From Candidatus Omnitrophota bacterium (GTDB lineage: Bacteria; Ratteibacteria; UBA8468; B48-G9; DTJG01), in contig JAMWCC010000012.1 of assembly GCA_023818375.1 (NCBI GenBank), forward strand, positions 1 to 43,814: 43,814 nucleotides of DNA, written 5' to 3'. The position numbers and the translations under genes were made by a program. A model generated the notes under the pieces. That model ran no database searches, was not told the origin of the DNA, and saw nothing but the letters and a program-made list of their open reading frames with translations. Each line of letters opens with the position of its first letter. Within the stretch, counting starts at the first letter, position 1. Below are positions 8,827-15,957 of this stretch, piece by piece.

Positions 8827-9231
8827 ATGAAAAAAAATATAATTATGATATTGCTGATGGTTAGTTTTACAGTTTATGCCCATGCTGCTGATAGGGTTGT
8901 GTTGGGTGTAAATGAACAGATTCAGGTTCCTGGAGAAAGACGAATTCCTGATGCTTCTGCAATTGCCAATAGGGCAAAGGAATTACTCGAAATACAGAAA
9001 AAACTTTTTGACATGGAAAGAGAAGTAATTCAGCAAGACCAGGAACTGAAACAGATAGCTGAACAAATAAAACAGCTCCAGCAACAATTGAGAGAAAAAG
9101 TGGAAGATAAATTGAAAACAAATGAAGAATATCAATCTCTTAAACAACGCAAGGAACAAATCAGACAGGACTATATTAAGGCGAACTTCAAACCGAAAGA
9201 ACATCCAGTAAAAAGATTTGAACGAAGATAG
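8827..9231 (+). CDS. Small exported coiled-coil protein, unknown function
   Basis: The start at 8827 is chosen because the next residues form a Sec signal peptide (about 20 residues, ending YAHAAD) and a GAGGTG site lies just upstream. The mature part of about 110 residues is dominated by a glutamine-, lysine- and glutamate-rich coiled coil (about 45-115) with heptad-like spacing, then a basic tail. I recognise no family. Periplasmic coiled coils of this size may act as chaperones or envelope tethers (Skp-like in general shape only). The CvpA-like gene follows 48 bp later. Confidence 0.72.
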   Translation: MKKNIIMILLMVSFTVYAHAADRVVLGVNEQIQVPGERRIPDASAIANRAKELLEIQKKLFDMEREVIQQDQELKQIAEQIKQLQQQLREKVEDKLKTNEEYQSLKQRKEQIRQDYIKANFKPKEHPVKRFERR

Positions 9232-9279
9232 CCCCACCCACAATTTTTTTTCTGTGTTGATAAATGATATGATAATTTT

Positions 9280-10146
9280 ATGTTTGGTGGAATAGATCTT
9301 ATTGTAATAATGTTTGTGCTTGGCGGTATTCTTGGTGGTGCAGGACGTGGTTTTCTGGGTACAATTATTGATATCTGTGGTATTGCATTTGGAATTTTCG
9401 TAGGTTCATTTGTTTATTTTGCACCAGTAAAACTTTTTGCAAAATTTGGAATTACAGGAACAACGGTTCAACTTATTTTCTTTGTGCTTTCAAGTATCGT
9501 TCTGGCTTTGTCTTTTATTCTTTTGCTTGAAGCAATCAGAAGAAAGGTTGAAATAAAACCCGCTATTGATAGAATAATTGGTGGATTATTTGGTTCTATC
9601 AATGGATTTATTGCAGCAGCAAGCCTTCTTATAATAATGACATCTTCGGTTAATGTAGCACAGGAAATAGATCAGGCAAGGTTTGCTCCTTCTGTAAGGG
9701 ATGGATTGTTGAAGTTTTATGAAAAAATCGAGAGACATAACATTACACTTCCTAAGATGATTATTCTCCCAAGTGCTTATATGGATGAATTTGGGAAGGA
9801 AGTTAGTAGTGCAAGATTTATCAAGCTGAATTTTACAAAGTTTGAAGGTTATACCTGCATTAATTGCGGCGGGAAAGTAAAATTTGCGGGTTATCTTGCA
9901 AAATATGGTGCAGGAATTGTTCCAAAGTTTGTATGTGAAAAATGTGGAAGAACTTCAGATGGCTGCCAGACCTATGAAGGATATCATAAACTCTATGATG
10001 GCTGTGTTGTTGAACTTGCCCGAAAAGGAATGAAGTTTGATTGTGGAACATGGCCAAATAGAACCTGGGTTACGCCTACAGGTCCATGTCCGTTTGATGG
10101 CAATACGCTTGAACTTATGCTCTGGCGCGAACCAATCAAATACTAA
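9280..10146 (+). CDS. CvpA-like membrane protein with C-terminal cysteine-rich domain
   Basis: Residues 1-125 hold about four hydrophobic segments with the glycine-rich pattern of CvpA-family proteins (LIVIMFVLGGILGGAGRGF at the start, GGLFGSINGFIAA later). The C-terminal part (about 190-288) is soluble with eight cysteines at 193, 196, 219, 222, 229, 242, 255 and 270. The first four form two CxxC pairs spaced like a zinc ribbon. CvpA was first linked to colicin V export and later to envelope homeostasis. The added Cys-rich domain is unusual; its function is unknown. There is no clear Shine-Dalgarno, and TATGAT ends 6 bp before the ATG. The neighbouring permease starts 4 bp after the stop. 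Confidence 0.68.
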   Translation: MFGGIDLIVIMFVLGGILGGAGRGFLGTIIDICGIAFGIFVGSFVYFAPVKLFAKFGITGTTVQLIFFVLSSIVLALSFILLLEAIRRKVEIKPAIDRIIGGLFGSINGFIAAASLLIIMTSSVNVAQEIDQARFAPSVRDGLLKFYEKIERHNITLPKMIILPSAYMDEFGKEVSSARFIKLNFTKFEGYTCINCGGKVKFAGYLAKYGAGIVPKFVCEKCGRTSDGCQTYEGYHKLYDGCVVELARKGMKFDCGTWPNRTWVTPTGPCPFDGNTLELMLWREPIKY

Positions 10147-10150
10147 TTAG

Positions 10151-10903
10151 ATGACACTGACCTATATCTTTGGATCTCTGGTTACAGGACTCATTGCTGG
10201 TTTTATCTGCGGCCTTACAGGCATGGGTGGTGGAACAATCTATGTTCCTGTATTCTATTTTATGCTGGGTTCAATTAAGAAAGCCATTGGTACAAGTTTA
10301 CTTGTGATTCTTGTATCTTCAATTTCAGCATTTATTTCACATATGAAAGCCAGTCAGGTTAATTTCAAGATTGCTGGATACCTTATTGTTTCAGGTATGA
10401 TTGGGGCTCAGTGTGGAAGTTTTATAACAGCCAGAATTCCAGACTTCGCGGTGAAGATATTTTTTATCTGTCTTACGATTTTCCTTTCTCTAAATATGTG
10501 GAAAGAAAAGGCAAACAATACGCAAAACTGCACTGTGGAACTAAAAATGGCTCCTGTAAAGTTCGGACTCATTGGATTTGCCGGAGGGCTTGTTTCAGGG
10601 ATGGGTGGTGTTGGTGGTGCGATAGTGCTTGTTCCATTGCTTCATCTGTGTGTTGGTGTGCCGATTAAGATGTGCATTGGCACAACACTTTCTGTGGTAA
10701 TGTTTAATTCTCTTTCAGGCGTAATAGGATACCTGTATCATGGATTGGTAGAAATTCAAACAGGACTGATCACAGGTTTTGTTGCAATTTTTTCTGCCAT
10801 GTTTGGAGCGAAAGTCAGTTTGCACACAGATAACAGAAAATTGAGAAAAATCTTTGCAGCGGTACTTCTTATGGCAGGACTTGCTGTTTTGATAAGAAAA
10901 TAG
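10151..10903 (+). CDS. TauE/SafE-family membrane permease
   Basis: This 250-residue integral membrane protein has two homologous halves, each opening with the glycine-rich TauE/SafE signature (GFICGLTGMGGGTIYVP and GGLVSGMGGVGGAIVLVP). About eight TM segments are visible. Members export or import sulfite, sulfoacetate, sulfonates or other small organic anions; the substrate cannot be told here and no sulfur-metabolism gene is adjacent. It is placed 4 bp after the CvpA-like gene, likely in one transcript, followed by the ECF sigma gene with its own promoter. Confidence 0.88.
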   Translation: MTLTYIFGSLVTGLIAGFICGLTGMGGGTIYVPVFYFMLGSIKKAIGTSLLVILVSSISAFISHMKASQVNFKIAGYLIVSGMIGAQCGSFITARIPDFAVKIFFICLTIFLSLNMWKEKANNTQNCTVELKMAPVKFGLIGFAGGLVSGMGGVGGAIVLVPLLHLCVGVPIKMCIGTTLSVVMFNSLSGVIGYLYHGLVEIQTGLITGFVAIFSAMFGAKVSLHTDNRKLRKIFAAVLLMAGLAVLIRK

Positions 10904-10905
10904 AT

Positions 10906-10935
10906 CTGGCATCTTCTGTGTTATTCTGATATAAT
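10906..10935 (+). promoter_or_regulatory. Promoter of the ECF sigma gene
   Basis: A perfect TATAAT at 10930-10935 with a weak -35 (CTGGCA, 18 bp spacer). The predicted transcription start coincides with the sigma ATG at 10942 and there is no Shine-Dalgarno, implying leaderless translation. No obvious ECF-type autoregulated promoter was seen. Confidence 0.5.
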
Positions 10936-10941
10936 AAGAAT

Positions 10942-11568
10942 ATGGAACAAATTCATACAAAAGCACTGGCATTACTCAAAGAAAACGAGCTCGTAGAAAG
11001 GGCAAAAAAACATGACCATGCTGCCTTTGAAGAACTGGTGAAAAGAAATCAAGCAAAGATATACAACCTTGGTTTGAAACTTCTGGGAAATAAAGAGGAT
11101 GCAGCTGATCTTCTTCAGGAAACATTTATCAATGCCTATTACGCACTACCAAAATTTGAAGGCAAATCAGCCTTTTCAACCTGGCTTTATAGAATAGCTA
11201 CAAACAATGCTTTTATGAAGATGAGGAAGAAAAAGATTCCTCTTGTCAGATTTGAGTCAGAAAAAAATGATTCTGAACAACCCACAGGTTCATTTAATAT
11301 TCCGGATTGGTCTAATGATCCCCGTGCACATTTAAAGAACGAAGAACTGAGGATGCTGATAGAAAGATCAATAGATGCATTACCAGGTAAGTACAGGACA
11401 ATCTTTGTTCTTCACGATATAGAGGGTTTTTCAACTGAAGAAATCAGTAAGATGCTCAATCTTTCAGTTCCTGCAGTGAAATCAAGAGTTCACAGGAGTA
11501 GGGTATTTTTAAGAGATAGGCTGTCTCAATATTTTCGGACAGGTTTCAAACAAGGGGTAAATCTTTGA
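10942..11568 (+). CDS. ECF-type RNA polymerase sigma factor (RpoE/SigW-like)
   Basis: The protein has sigma-2 (about 25-95; DLLQETFINAYYALPKFEGKS and FSTWLYRIATN) and sigma-4 (about 135-190; LPGKYRTIFVLHDIEGFSTEEIS then a helix-turn-helix with VPAVKSRVHRSR), separated by a short linker, and no sigma-3. That is the ECF layout, at the usual length of 208 aa. Its stop overlaps the start of a small zinc-finger anti-sigma gene, so the two are translationally coupled. The regulon is unknown; such pairs normally respond to envelope or oxidative stress. The neighbouring CcdA and thioredoxin-reductase-like genes could suggest a redox link, which is inference. Confidence 0.92.
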   Translation: MEQIHTKALALLKENELVERAKKHDHAAFEELVKRNQAKIYNLGLKLLGNKEDAADLLQETFINAYYALPKFEGKSAFSTWLYRIATNNAFMKMRKKKIPLVRFESEKNDSEQPTGSFNIPDWSNDPRAHLKNEELRMLIERSIDALPGKYRTIFVLHDIEGFSTEEISKMLNLSVPAVKSRVHRSRVFLRDRLSQYFRTGFKQGVNL

Positions 11569-11813
11569 GATGTGAAAAGTATTTTCAATTAATTTCAATG
11601 TATCTCGACAGAGAGCTTGATCAAATTTTGCTTGATGATCTTCAAGAACATATTTCTCTATGTGAAAACTGCATGGCATTTCTCAAAACCATGGAAAAGA
11701 CAATAGCCCTTTCCAGGGCTTACTATCATAAGAAATGCGGAAGGGTACCAAAGAGTGTTTCTGAGCATATGTTCTATCATCTCAGGATAATATACAAAAA
11801 AAGAAAAATTTAA
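11565..11813 (+). CDS. Small zinc-finger anti-sigma factor (zf-HC2)
   Basis: The start is TTG at 11565, overlapping the sigma stop (TTGA), with AGGGGT upstream. The 82 residues begin with MRCEKYFQLISMYLDREL and carry HISLCENC, the H-x3-C-x2-C zinc motif of the anti-sigma zinc-finger (ZAS) fold that holds ECF sigma factors inactive. Unlike RsrA-type membrane relatives there is no transmembrane segment, so it is a soluble cytosolic regulator. Its cysteines could make it redox-responsive. Confidence 0.82.
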   Translation: MRCEKYFQLISMYLDRELDQILLDDLQEHISLCENCMAFLKTMEKTIALSRAYYHKKCGRVPKSVSEHMFYHLRIIYKKRKI

Positions 11814-11827
11814 TTTTCATTCCAAGG

Positions 11828-12553
11828 ATGAACTATTTAATCAAAGGCTGGGTAAAAGATTCTTTCTGTGATTGGGATTCAAGAATATCTTCAGTGATTT
11901 TTCTTCCAGGTTGTAATATGAGATGCGAATTCTGCCACAACTGGGAGCTGGTTGAGAAATATCAGGATTTAGAAGATGTTCAATGGAGTCATATAAAGAG
12001 CTATCTTGTTGAAAACAGTGATTTTATTGATGGAGTTGTAATTTCAGGCGGGGAACCTTTTCTTTCAGATTTTCTTTTTGATTTGGTAAAAGAAATAAAA
12101 CAAATGAATTTTGCTATCAAGATTGATACAAATGGTACATTTCCTGACAAGCTGAAATTTCTTATTGAGAATTCTCTGATTGATGGCGTTGCAATGGATG
12201 TTAAGAATGAATTTGAGCCAAACATTTATTCGCGGACATGCGGAGTTAGAGTTGACACAGATATGATTGAAAAAATTTTGCTTTCAGCAAAAATTTTGAT
12301 GGATTCAGATATTGACTATGAATTTCGTACAACACTTGTAAGATCGTTTCATACACCTGAAAACATAAGAAGAATTGCAGAAAAGCTTAAGGGCGGAAAA
12401 AGATATGTGCTTCAACAATATAGAAAAGTAAATGTAAGAAGTAATTTTGACGGAGGAAAACCGTTTTCAAAGGAAGAAATGGAATATTTCCGTAAGCAGG
12501 TTTTTGAATTTTTTGATGAGTGCTATATCAGATTTTACACAATGGAGATGTAG
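11828..12553 (+). CDS. Radical SAM activase, anaerobic ribonucleotide reductase activating protein-like (NrdG2 type)
   Basis: The radical-SAM cluster motif is present as CNMRCEFCHN (C-x3-C-x2-C) within the first 40 residues, followed by VISGGEPFLS, the SAM-binding GGE segment. At 241 residues it fits the longer NrdG-like/PFL-activase-related family that installs a glycyl radical on class III ribonucleotide reductase or a related enzyme. No NrdD is present in the window, so the target is unproven. AAGG lies immediately before the ATG. The gene fits an anaerobic lifestyle. Confidence 0.82.
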   Translation: MNYLIKGWVKDSFCDWDSRISSVIFLPGCNMRCEFCHNWELVEKYQDLEDVQWSHIKSYLVENSDFIDGVVISGGEPFLSDFLFDLVKEIKQMNFAIKIDTNGTFPDKLKFLIENSLIDGVAMDVKNEFEPNIYSRTCGVRVDTDMIEKILLSAKILMDSDIDYEFRTTLVRSFHTPENIRRIAEKLKGGKRYVLQQYRKVNVRSNFDGGKPFSKEEMEYFRKQVFEFFDECYIRFYTMEM

Positions 12554-12565
12554 TACCATCTTTCT

Positions 12566-13222
12566 ATGGAAAATACAACATTTCTTTTGAGTTTTTTTGC
12601 AGGGGTAGTGTCGTTTTTTTCTCCTTGTATTATTCCACTTATTCCCGCTTATTTTTCTTTCCTTGTTGGTTCGTCCATTGAAGAGATAAAAAAAGGAAAG
12701 AAAAATTTGTACTCAGCAGTTGTTTTATTTTGTCTTGGGTTTACAATCATCTTTGTAATTCTTGGTGCTTCAGCAACAACGATTGGTAGATTTCTTGCTT
12801 TGCACCTAAAATATTTCAAGATTTTTGCTGGTATAATAATGATTATTTTTGCTTTGGAAACAATTGGATTGATACACATTTTTTCTCGCTATAAGGGTTT
12901 TTCCCCCCATTATAAAAATACTCCCAAAGGTTTTGGTGCAATGCTTTTTGGGGCAGGTCTTGCAATTGCATGGACACCATGTGTTGGACCTGTACTTGGA
13001 GCAATTCTTACAATGGCTTCAACTCAGGAAACCCTTGCAAAAGGTGTATTAATGCTTTTTTCATATTCAATAGGGCTTTCTATTCCATTTTTCGTTATCG
13101 CAGTATTTCTGACTACACATAAGAAGTTTAATCTTGTTATGCAAAAGCATACTAAAATACTAAGAATTATTGCTGGTATTGTTTTAATTTCATTTGCTTT
13201 GTATCTTTTTTTAGGGAGATAA
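12566..13222 (+). CDS. ccdA: Cytochrome c biogenesis / thiol-disulfide transporter CcdA
   Basis: The 218-residue membrane protein has about six TM helices and both conserved proline-cysteine sites: FFSPCIIPLIPAYFSFLVG in the first helix and WTPCVGPVLGAIL in the fourth. These two cysteines shuttle electrons from cytosolic thioredoxin to periplasmic thiol proteins. The next gene, 1 bp downstream, is a thioredoxin-reductase-like flavoprotein, consistent with one electron route from cytosol to envelope. No separate thioredoxin is visible nearby. Confidence 0.9.
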   Translation: MENTTFLLSFFAGVVSFFSPCIIPLIPAYFSFLVGSSIEEIKKGKKNLYSAVVLFCLGFTIIFVILGASATTIGRFLALHLKYFKIFAGIIMIIFALETIGLIHIFSRYKGFSPHYKNTPKGFGAMLFGAGLAIAWTPCVGPVLGAILTMASTQETLAKGVLMLFSYSIGLSIPFFVIAVFLTTHKKFNLVMQKHTKILRIIAGIVLISFALYLFLGR

Positions 13223-13223
13223 G

Positions 13224-14093
13224 ATGGATATTTTGGATCTTGCAATTATTGGTTCTGGTCCTGCAGGTTTAACCGCAGGAATATACGGAGCAAGAGCAAA
13301 TATGTCTTTTGTTGTTTTTGAAGGTATGTATCCTGGTGGAAAACTTGTTTGGATTAAAAAGATTGAAAATTACCCGGGTTTTCCAACAGGTGTTTCAGGA
13401 CCAGAGCTTGCTGAAAGATTCTACAATCAGGCAACAAACTTGAAGGTAAATTTCATATTTCAAAAGGTTGAAAAAGTTGTAAAAGACAAAGATGTTTTCA
13501 AAATAATTTCTGGGACACAAAGCTACCAAACAAGATTTGTTATTGTTGCTTCTGGTTCAGTTCCAAAAAAACTTGGAATTAAAGGAGAGGATGAGTTTTT
13601 GGGTAGGGGAGTTTCCTATTGTGCAATATGTGATGGTCCATTGTTCAAAAATAAAAAGGTTGTTGTAATCGGTGAAGGGAAGCATGTTGAAACAGATTTG
13701 GAATATCTTAAAAGATTTTCTTCTGTTACGTGGCTGCGCAAACCTAATAGCCAAGAAAAAAAGATTGATGGTATTTCTGTTGTTAGGGCAATACCAGTTG
13801 AAATTGTTGGAGAATATTCAGTTAAATTAATTATAGCTCAGACAGAATCAGGATTCATAGAGATTGAAACAGACGGGGTTTTCATTTTTGCAGGATTTAA
13901 ACCATCATTCGATTTTCTACCTCCTGATGTGATCCTAGATGATATAGGTTATGTGAAAACAGATGGTAACTTACAAAGCTCTGTGGAAGGGCTATATGCT
14001 TGCGGTGATATAAGAAGTGGTTCTTTGAAACAGATTGTGGCTGCAGTTAATGATGGAGCAGTGGCTATCAATGAAATAAGAAAAAAAATTTAA
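13224..14093 (+). CDS. trxB: Thioredoxin-reductase-like flavoprotein lacking NADPH motifs
   Basis: FAD-binding GSGPAG (10-15), ENYPGFP and the redox-active CAIC-D (C133, C136) match low-molecular-weight thioredoxin reductases, as does the C-terminal YACGD segment. The NADPH site differs: GGGDSA is GEGKHV (150-155) and the HRRxxxR phosphate clamp is replaced near 171 by LRKPNSQEKK. Length is 289 rather than about 310. Flavoproteins of this shape are known that take electrons from ferredoxin instead of NADPH (FFTR-type), which would suit this anaerobic context; that is inference. A GGGAG site precedes the ATG, and ccdA ends 1 bp upstream. Confidence 0.82.
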   Translation: MDILDLAIIGSGPAGLTAGIYGARANMSFVVFEGMYPGGKLVWIKKIENYPGFPTGVSGPELAERFYNQATNLKVNFIFQKVEKVVKDKDVFKIISGTQSYQTRFVIVASGSVPKKLGIKGEDEFLGRGVSYCAICDGPLFKNKKVVVIGEGKHVETDLEYLKRFSSVTWLRKPNSQEKKIDGISVVRAIPVEIVGEYSVKLIIAQTESGFIEIETDGVFIFAGFKPSFDFLPPDVILDDIGYVKTDGNLQSSVEGLYACGDIRSGSLKQIVAAVNDGAVAINEIRKKI

Positions 14094-14368
14094 TCTGTTT
14101 TACTTGCCTTTTCAATTTTTTCTTTAACCTGTTTTAAGTTTTCTTTAAGCTTTTCAAATTCAGAGATCATTCTGTCAATTTCAGCGATTGTCTGATTGAG
14201 GTTTTCAGCAACTCTACCAACTGCTTTTACCTGAGAGTCAAGCTGTTCAATGCGTGTTTGAAGAAGGGCTACCTTTTTTGTGTAGTTTATGTACAAAATT
14301 GCAAAAGAAATCCATCCAGAAAGAAGCACAACACCTGCAAGCCATATAATCAACTTTAACCTTTTCAT
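14090..14368 (-). CDS. Small membrane-anchored coiled-coil protein
   Basis: The 92 residues hold one N-terminal TM segment (about 6-28) and then a coiled coil (about 30-90) rich in I, L, E and K. No known family was recognised. It overlaps PorD by 4 bp (ATGA) and also overlaps the convergent trxB-like 3' end by 4 bp, so it is the last gene of the por operon. It could tether or stabilise a complex in the membrane, but no function can be assigned. Confidence 0.68.
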   Translation of the reverse strand: MKRLKLIIWLAGVVLLSGWISFAILYINYTKKVALLQTRIEQLDSQVKAVGRVAENLNQTIAEIDRMISEFEKLKENLKQVKEKIEKASKTD

Positions 14369-14661
14369 TTTTCCTCTGGTACCATTGTAATTGCATCCTT
14401 AGGACATTCATATGCACATATTCCACATCCTTTACAATATTCATAGTCAAATTCAAAAAACTTCCCATCTTTTGTTTTTATTGCACTGTCTGGACAGTAG
14501 ACCCAGCATATAAGACAATGGATACATTTTTCAGGAATATGAACGGGTCTGATGCTTCTCCAGTTTCCTGTTTTAAAATTTTTTGATGTTCCTGCTTCAA
14601 GTATGTCTCCTTCAGGTAATTCCTTCCATGTAAGTTTTTTTTCTTCCACAATAACCTCCAT
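14365..14661 (-). CDS. porD: 2-oxoacid:ferredoxin oxidoreductase delta subunit (PorD-type ferredoxin)
   Basis: Two [4Fe-4S] motifs are visible: CIHCLICWVYCPDSA and CKGCGICAYECPKDA (C-x2-C-x2-C-x3-CP twice). The segment before them, with VHIPEKCIHC, is typical of the delta subunit, which passes electrons from the enzyme core to external ferredoxin. Length (98 aa) is normal. It directly follows PorC on the same strand. The alpha and beta subunits expected downstream are absent; the operon ends with a small coiled-coil gene. Confidence 0.9.
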   Translation of the reverse strand: MEVIVEEKKLTWKELPEGDILEAGTSKNFKTGNWRSIRPVHIPEKCIHCLICWVYCPDSAIKTKDGKFFEFDYEYCKGCGICAYECPKDAITMVPEEK

Positions 14662-15242
14662 CAGTTTAAAATTTTCACTTGGTTATATGCCATTTCAACT
14701 GCCTTGATGTTACCTTCAATAACCTCGGGTTTATTTCTGAATTTCAACTCCAGTTTATGCCTTATGTCTCTAACAACAGCACCAAGGTCCAAAATGCCGA
14801 TAATTTTTATCAATGCTCCCATCATCGGCGTATTTGGAATTTCTCTTCCTATTGTTTCAAGGGATATTTTTGATGCGTCTACTGTGCATATTTTTCCTTT
14901 AAAATTAAGTCTTTTCGCAAACTCTTCAGGGTCCTTTGATGAGTTGAGAAGAATTACTCCACTTTCAGGATTTAAACCATCTATCACATCAACCTGTTCA
15001 AGAAGAGAAACATCAAGAACGACCACAACATCAGGATTTAAAATGGGCCCGTGTGTTCTTATTGGTTTGGAACTGATCCTGTTAAAAGAAACGACAGGAG
15101 CACCCATTCTTTCAGGACCATATTCTGGAAAAGCTTGTATGTATTTTCCTGTGGAGCAGGCGGCATCACCAAAAAGCAATGCAGCGGTTTTTGCGCCCTG
15201 ACCACCACGGCCATGCCATCTTATTTCAAACATTTCTTTCAT
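14661..15242 (-). CDS. porC: 2-oxoacid:ferredoxin oxidoreductase gamma subunit
   Basis: RWHGRGGQGAKTAA at the N-terminus is the canonical gamma-subunit signature; AFPEYGPERMGAPV and DVVVVLDVSLL follow. The domain binds CoA and closes the active site of pyruvate, 2-oxoisovalerate or 2-oxoglutarate:ferredoxin oxidoreductases. Which substrate applies cannot be told from this subunit. Its start overlaps the upstream membrane gene by 17 bp; an internal ATG 9 bp later is also possible. Alpha and beta subunits are not found beside it. Confidence 0.9.
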   Translation of the reverse strand: MKEMFEIRWHGRGGQGAKTAALLFGDAACSTGKYIQAFPEYGPERMGAPVVSFNRISSKPIRTHGPILNPDVVVVLDVSLLEQVDVIDGLNPESGVILLNSSKDPEEFAKRLNFKGKICTVDASKISLETIGREIPNTPMMGALIKIIGILDLGAVVRDIRHKLELKFRNKPEVIEGNIKAVEMAYNQVKILN

Positions 15243-15957
15243 GGCTCAACTCCCTTTGATAAAGTAAAATCAGAGAACTAATAAAACTGACTTCAAAAAA
15301 GCTTGCAGTGATACTTTTATAAATTTTCCAAAAATTGCCCGAGATATTATAGACCTTTTCAGGTAGATACACAAGTACAGCAATTGCCGCAAAATAAAAA
15401 AAAGCAATCACTAATATTTTATCAAGTTTTTTCCTACAAAAAAAAATAGCCTTTTTTAACGATTGTATTATACCGGTATTTTCACTGAAAAGCACAATAG
15501 GAGCAAAAAGAGATAACAAAAAATAGTATGCCGGAAAAGCAAGCCAGGCAAGCCATAAAAGTATAATGCTTGCTGCCGCAAAAAGCGAGATTCCACTTGT
15601 TGCCTTTACAGCGAGCATCAATAGTCCAGCAAACACAATAACAAAAAAAATGAATATACATTTGATGATAAGAAATCTAAGAAAAAACTTGGCGCCATTT
15701 GAAAAAAATAGTTTCACTGTTAATTTCATTCCAAGGAGAATTTTTTTTAGTGATCCGTAGACGCCACAGGTGAGAAAATTCTCCAGCATCAAAACCATCA
15801 GAAGCCACAAAAACTGAGTTTCTTGTTGATTTTTGGAAAAGATATGGTCAATGATACTTATTAGAAATAGTGTTGAACATACCACTACAACAAATAATTT
15901 AAGTTTTTCCGGGGTTAATTTCAACCCAGATTTTAGAACCTGTCTGACTGTATTCAT
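15226..15957 (-). CDS. Integral membrane protein, unknown
   Basis: A 243-residue hydrophobic protein with about five to six TM segments and no motif I recognise. It overlaps proS upstream by 4 bp (ATGA) and porC downstream by 17 bp, so it is translated as part of this leftward operon. It vaguely resembles uncharacterised glycerophosphodiester-type/DUF membrane families in having long helices and a basic loop near SLKKAIFFCRKKLD, but no assignment is made. Confidence 0.65.
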   Translation of the reverse strand: MNTVRQVLKSGLKLTPEKLKLFVVVVCSTLFLISIIDHIFSKNQQETQFLWLLMVLMLENFLTCGVYGSLKKILLGMKLTVKLFFSNGAKFFLRFLIIKCIFIFFVIVFAGLLMLAVKATSGISLFAAASIILLWLAWLAFPAYYFLLSLFAPIVLFSENTGIIQSLKKAIFFCRKKLDKILVIAFFYFAAIAVLVYLPEKVYNISGNFWKIYKSITASFFEVSFISSLILLYQRELSHERNV

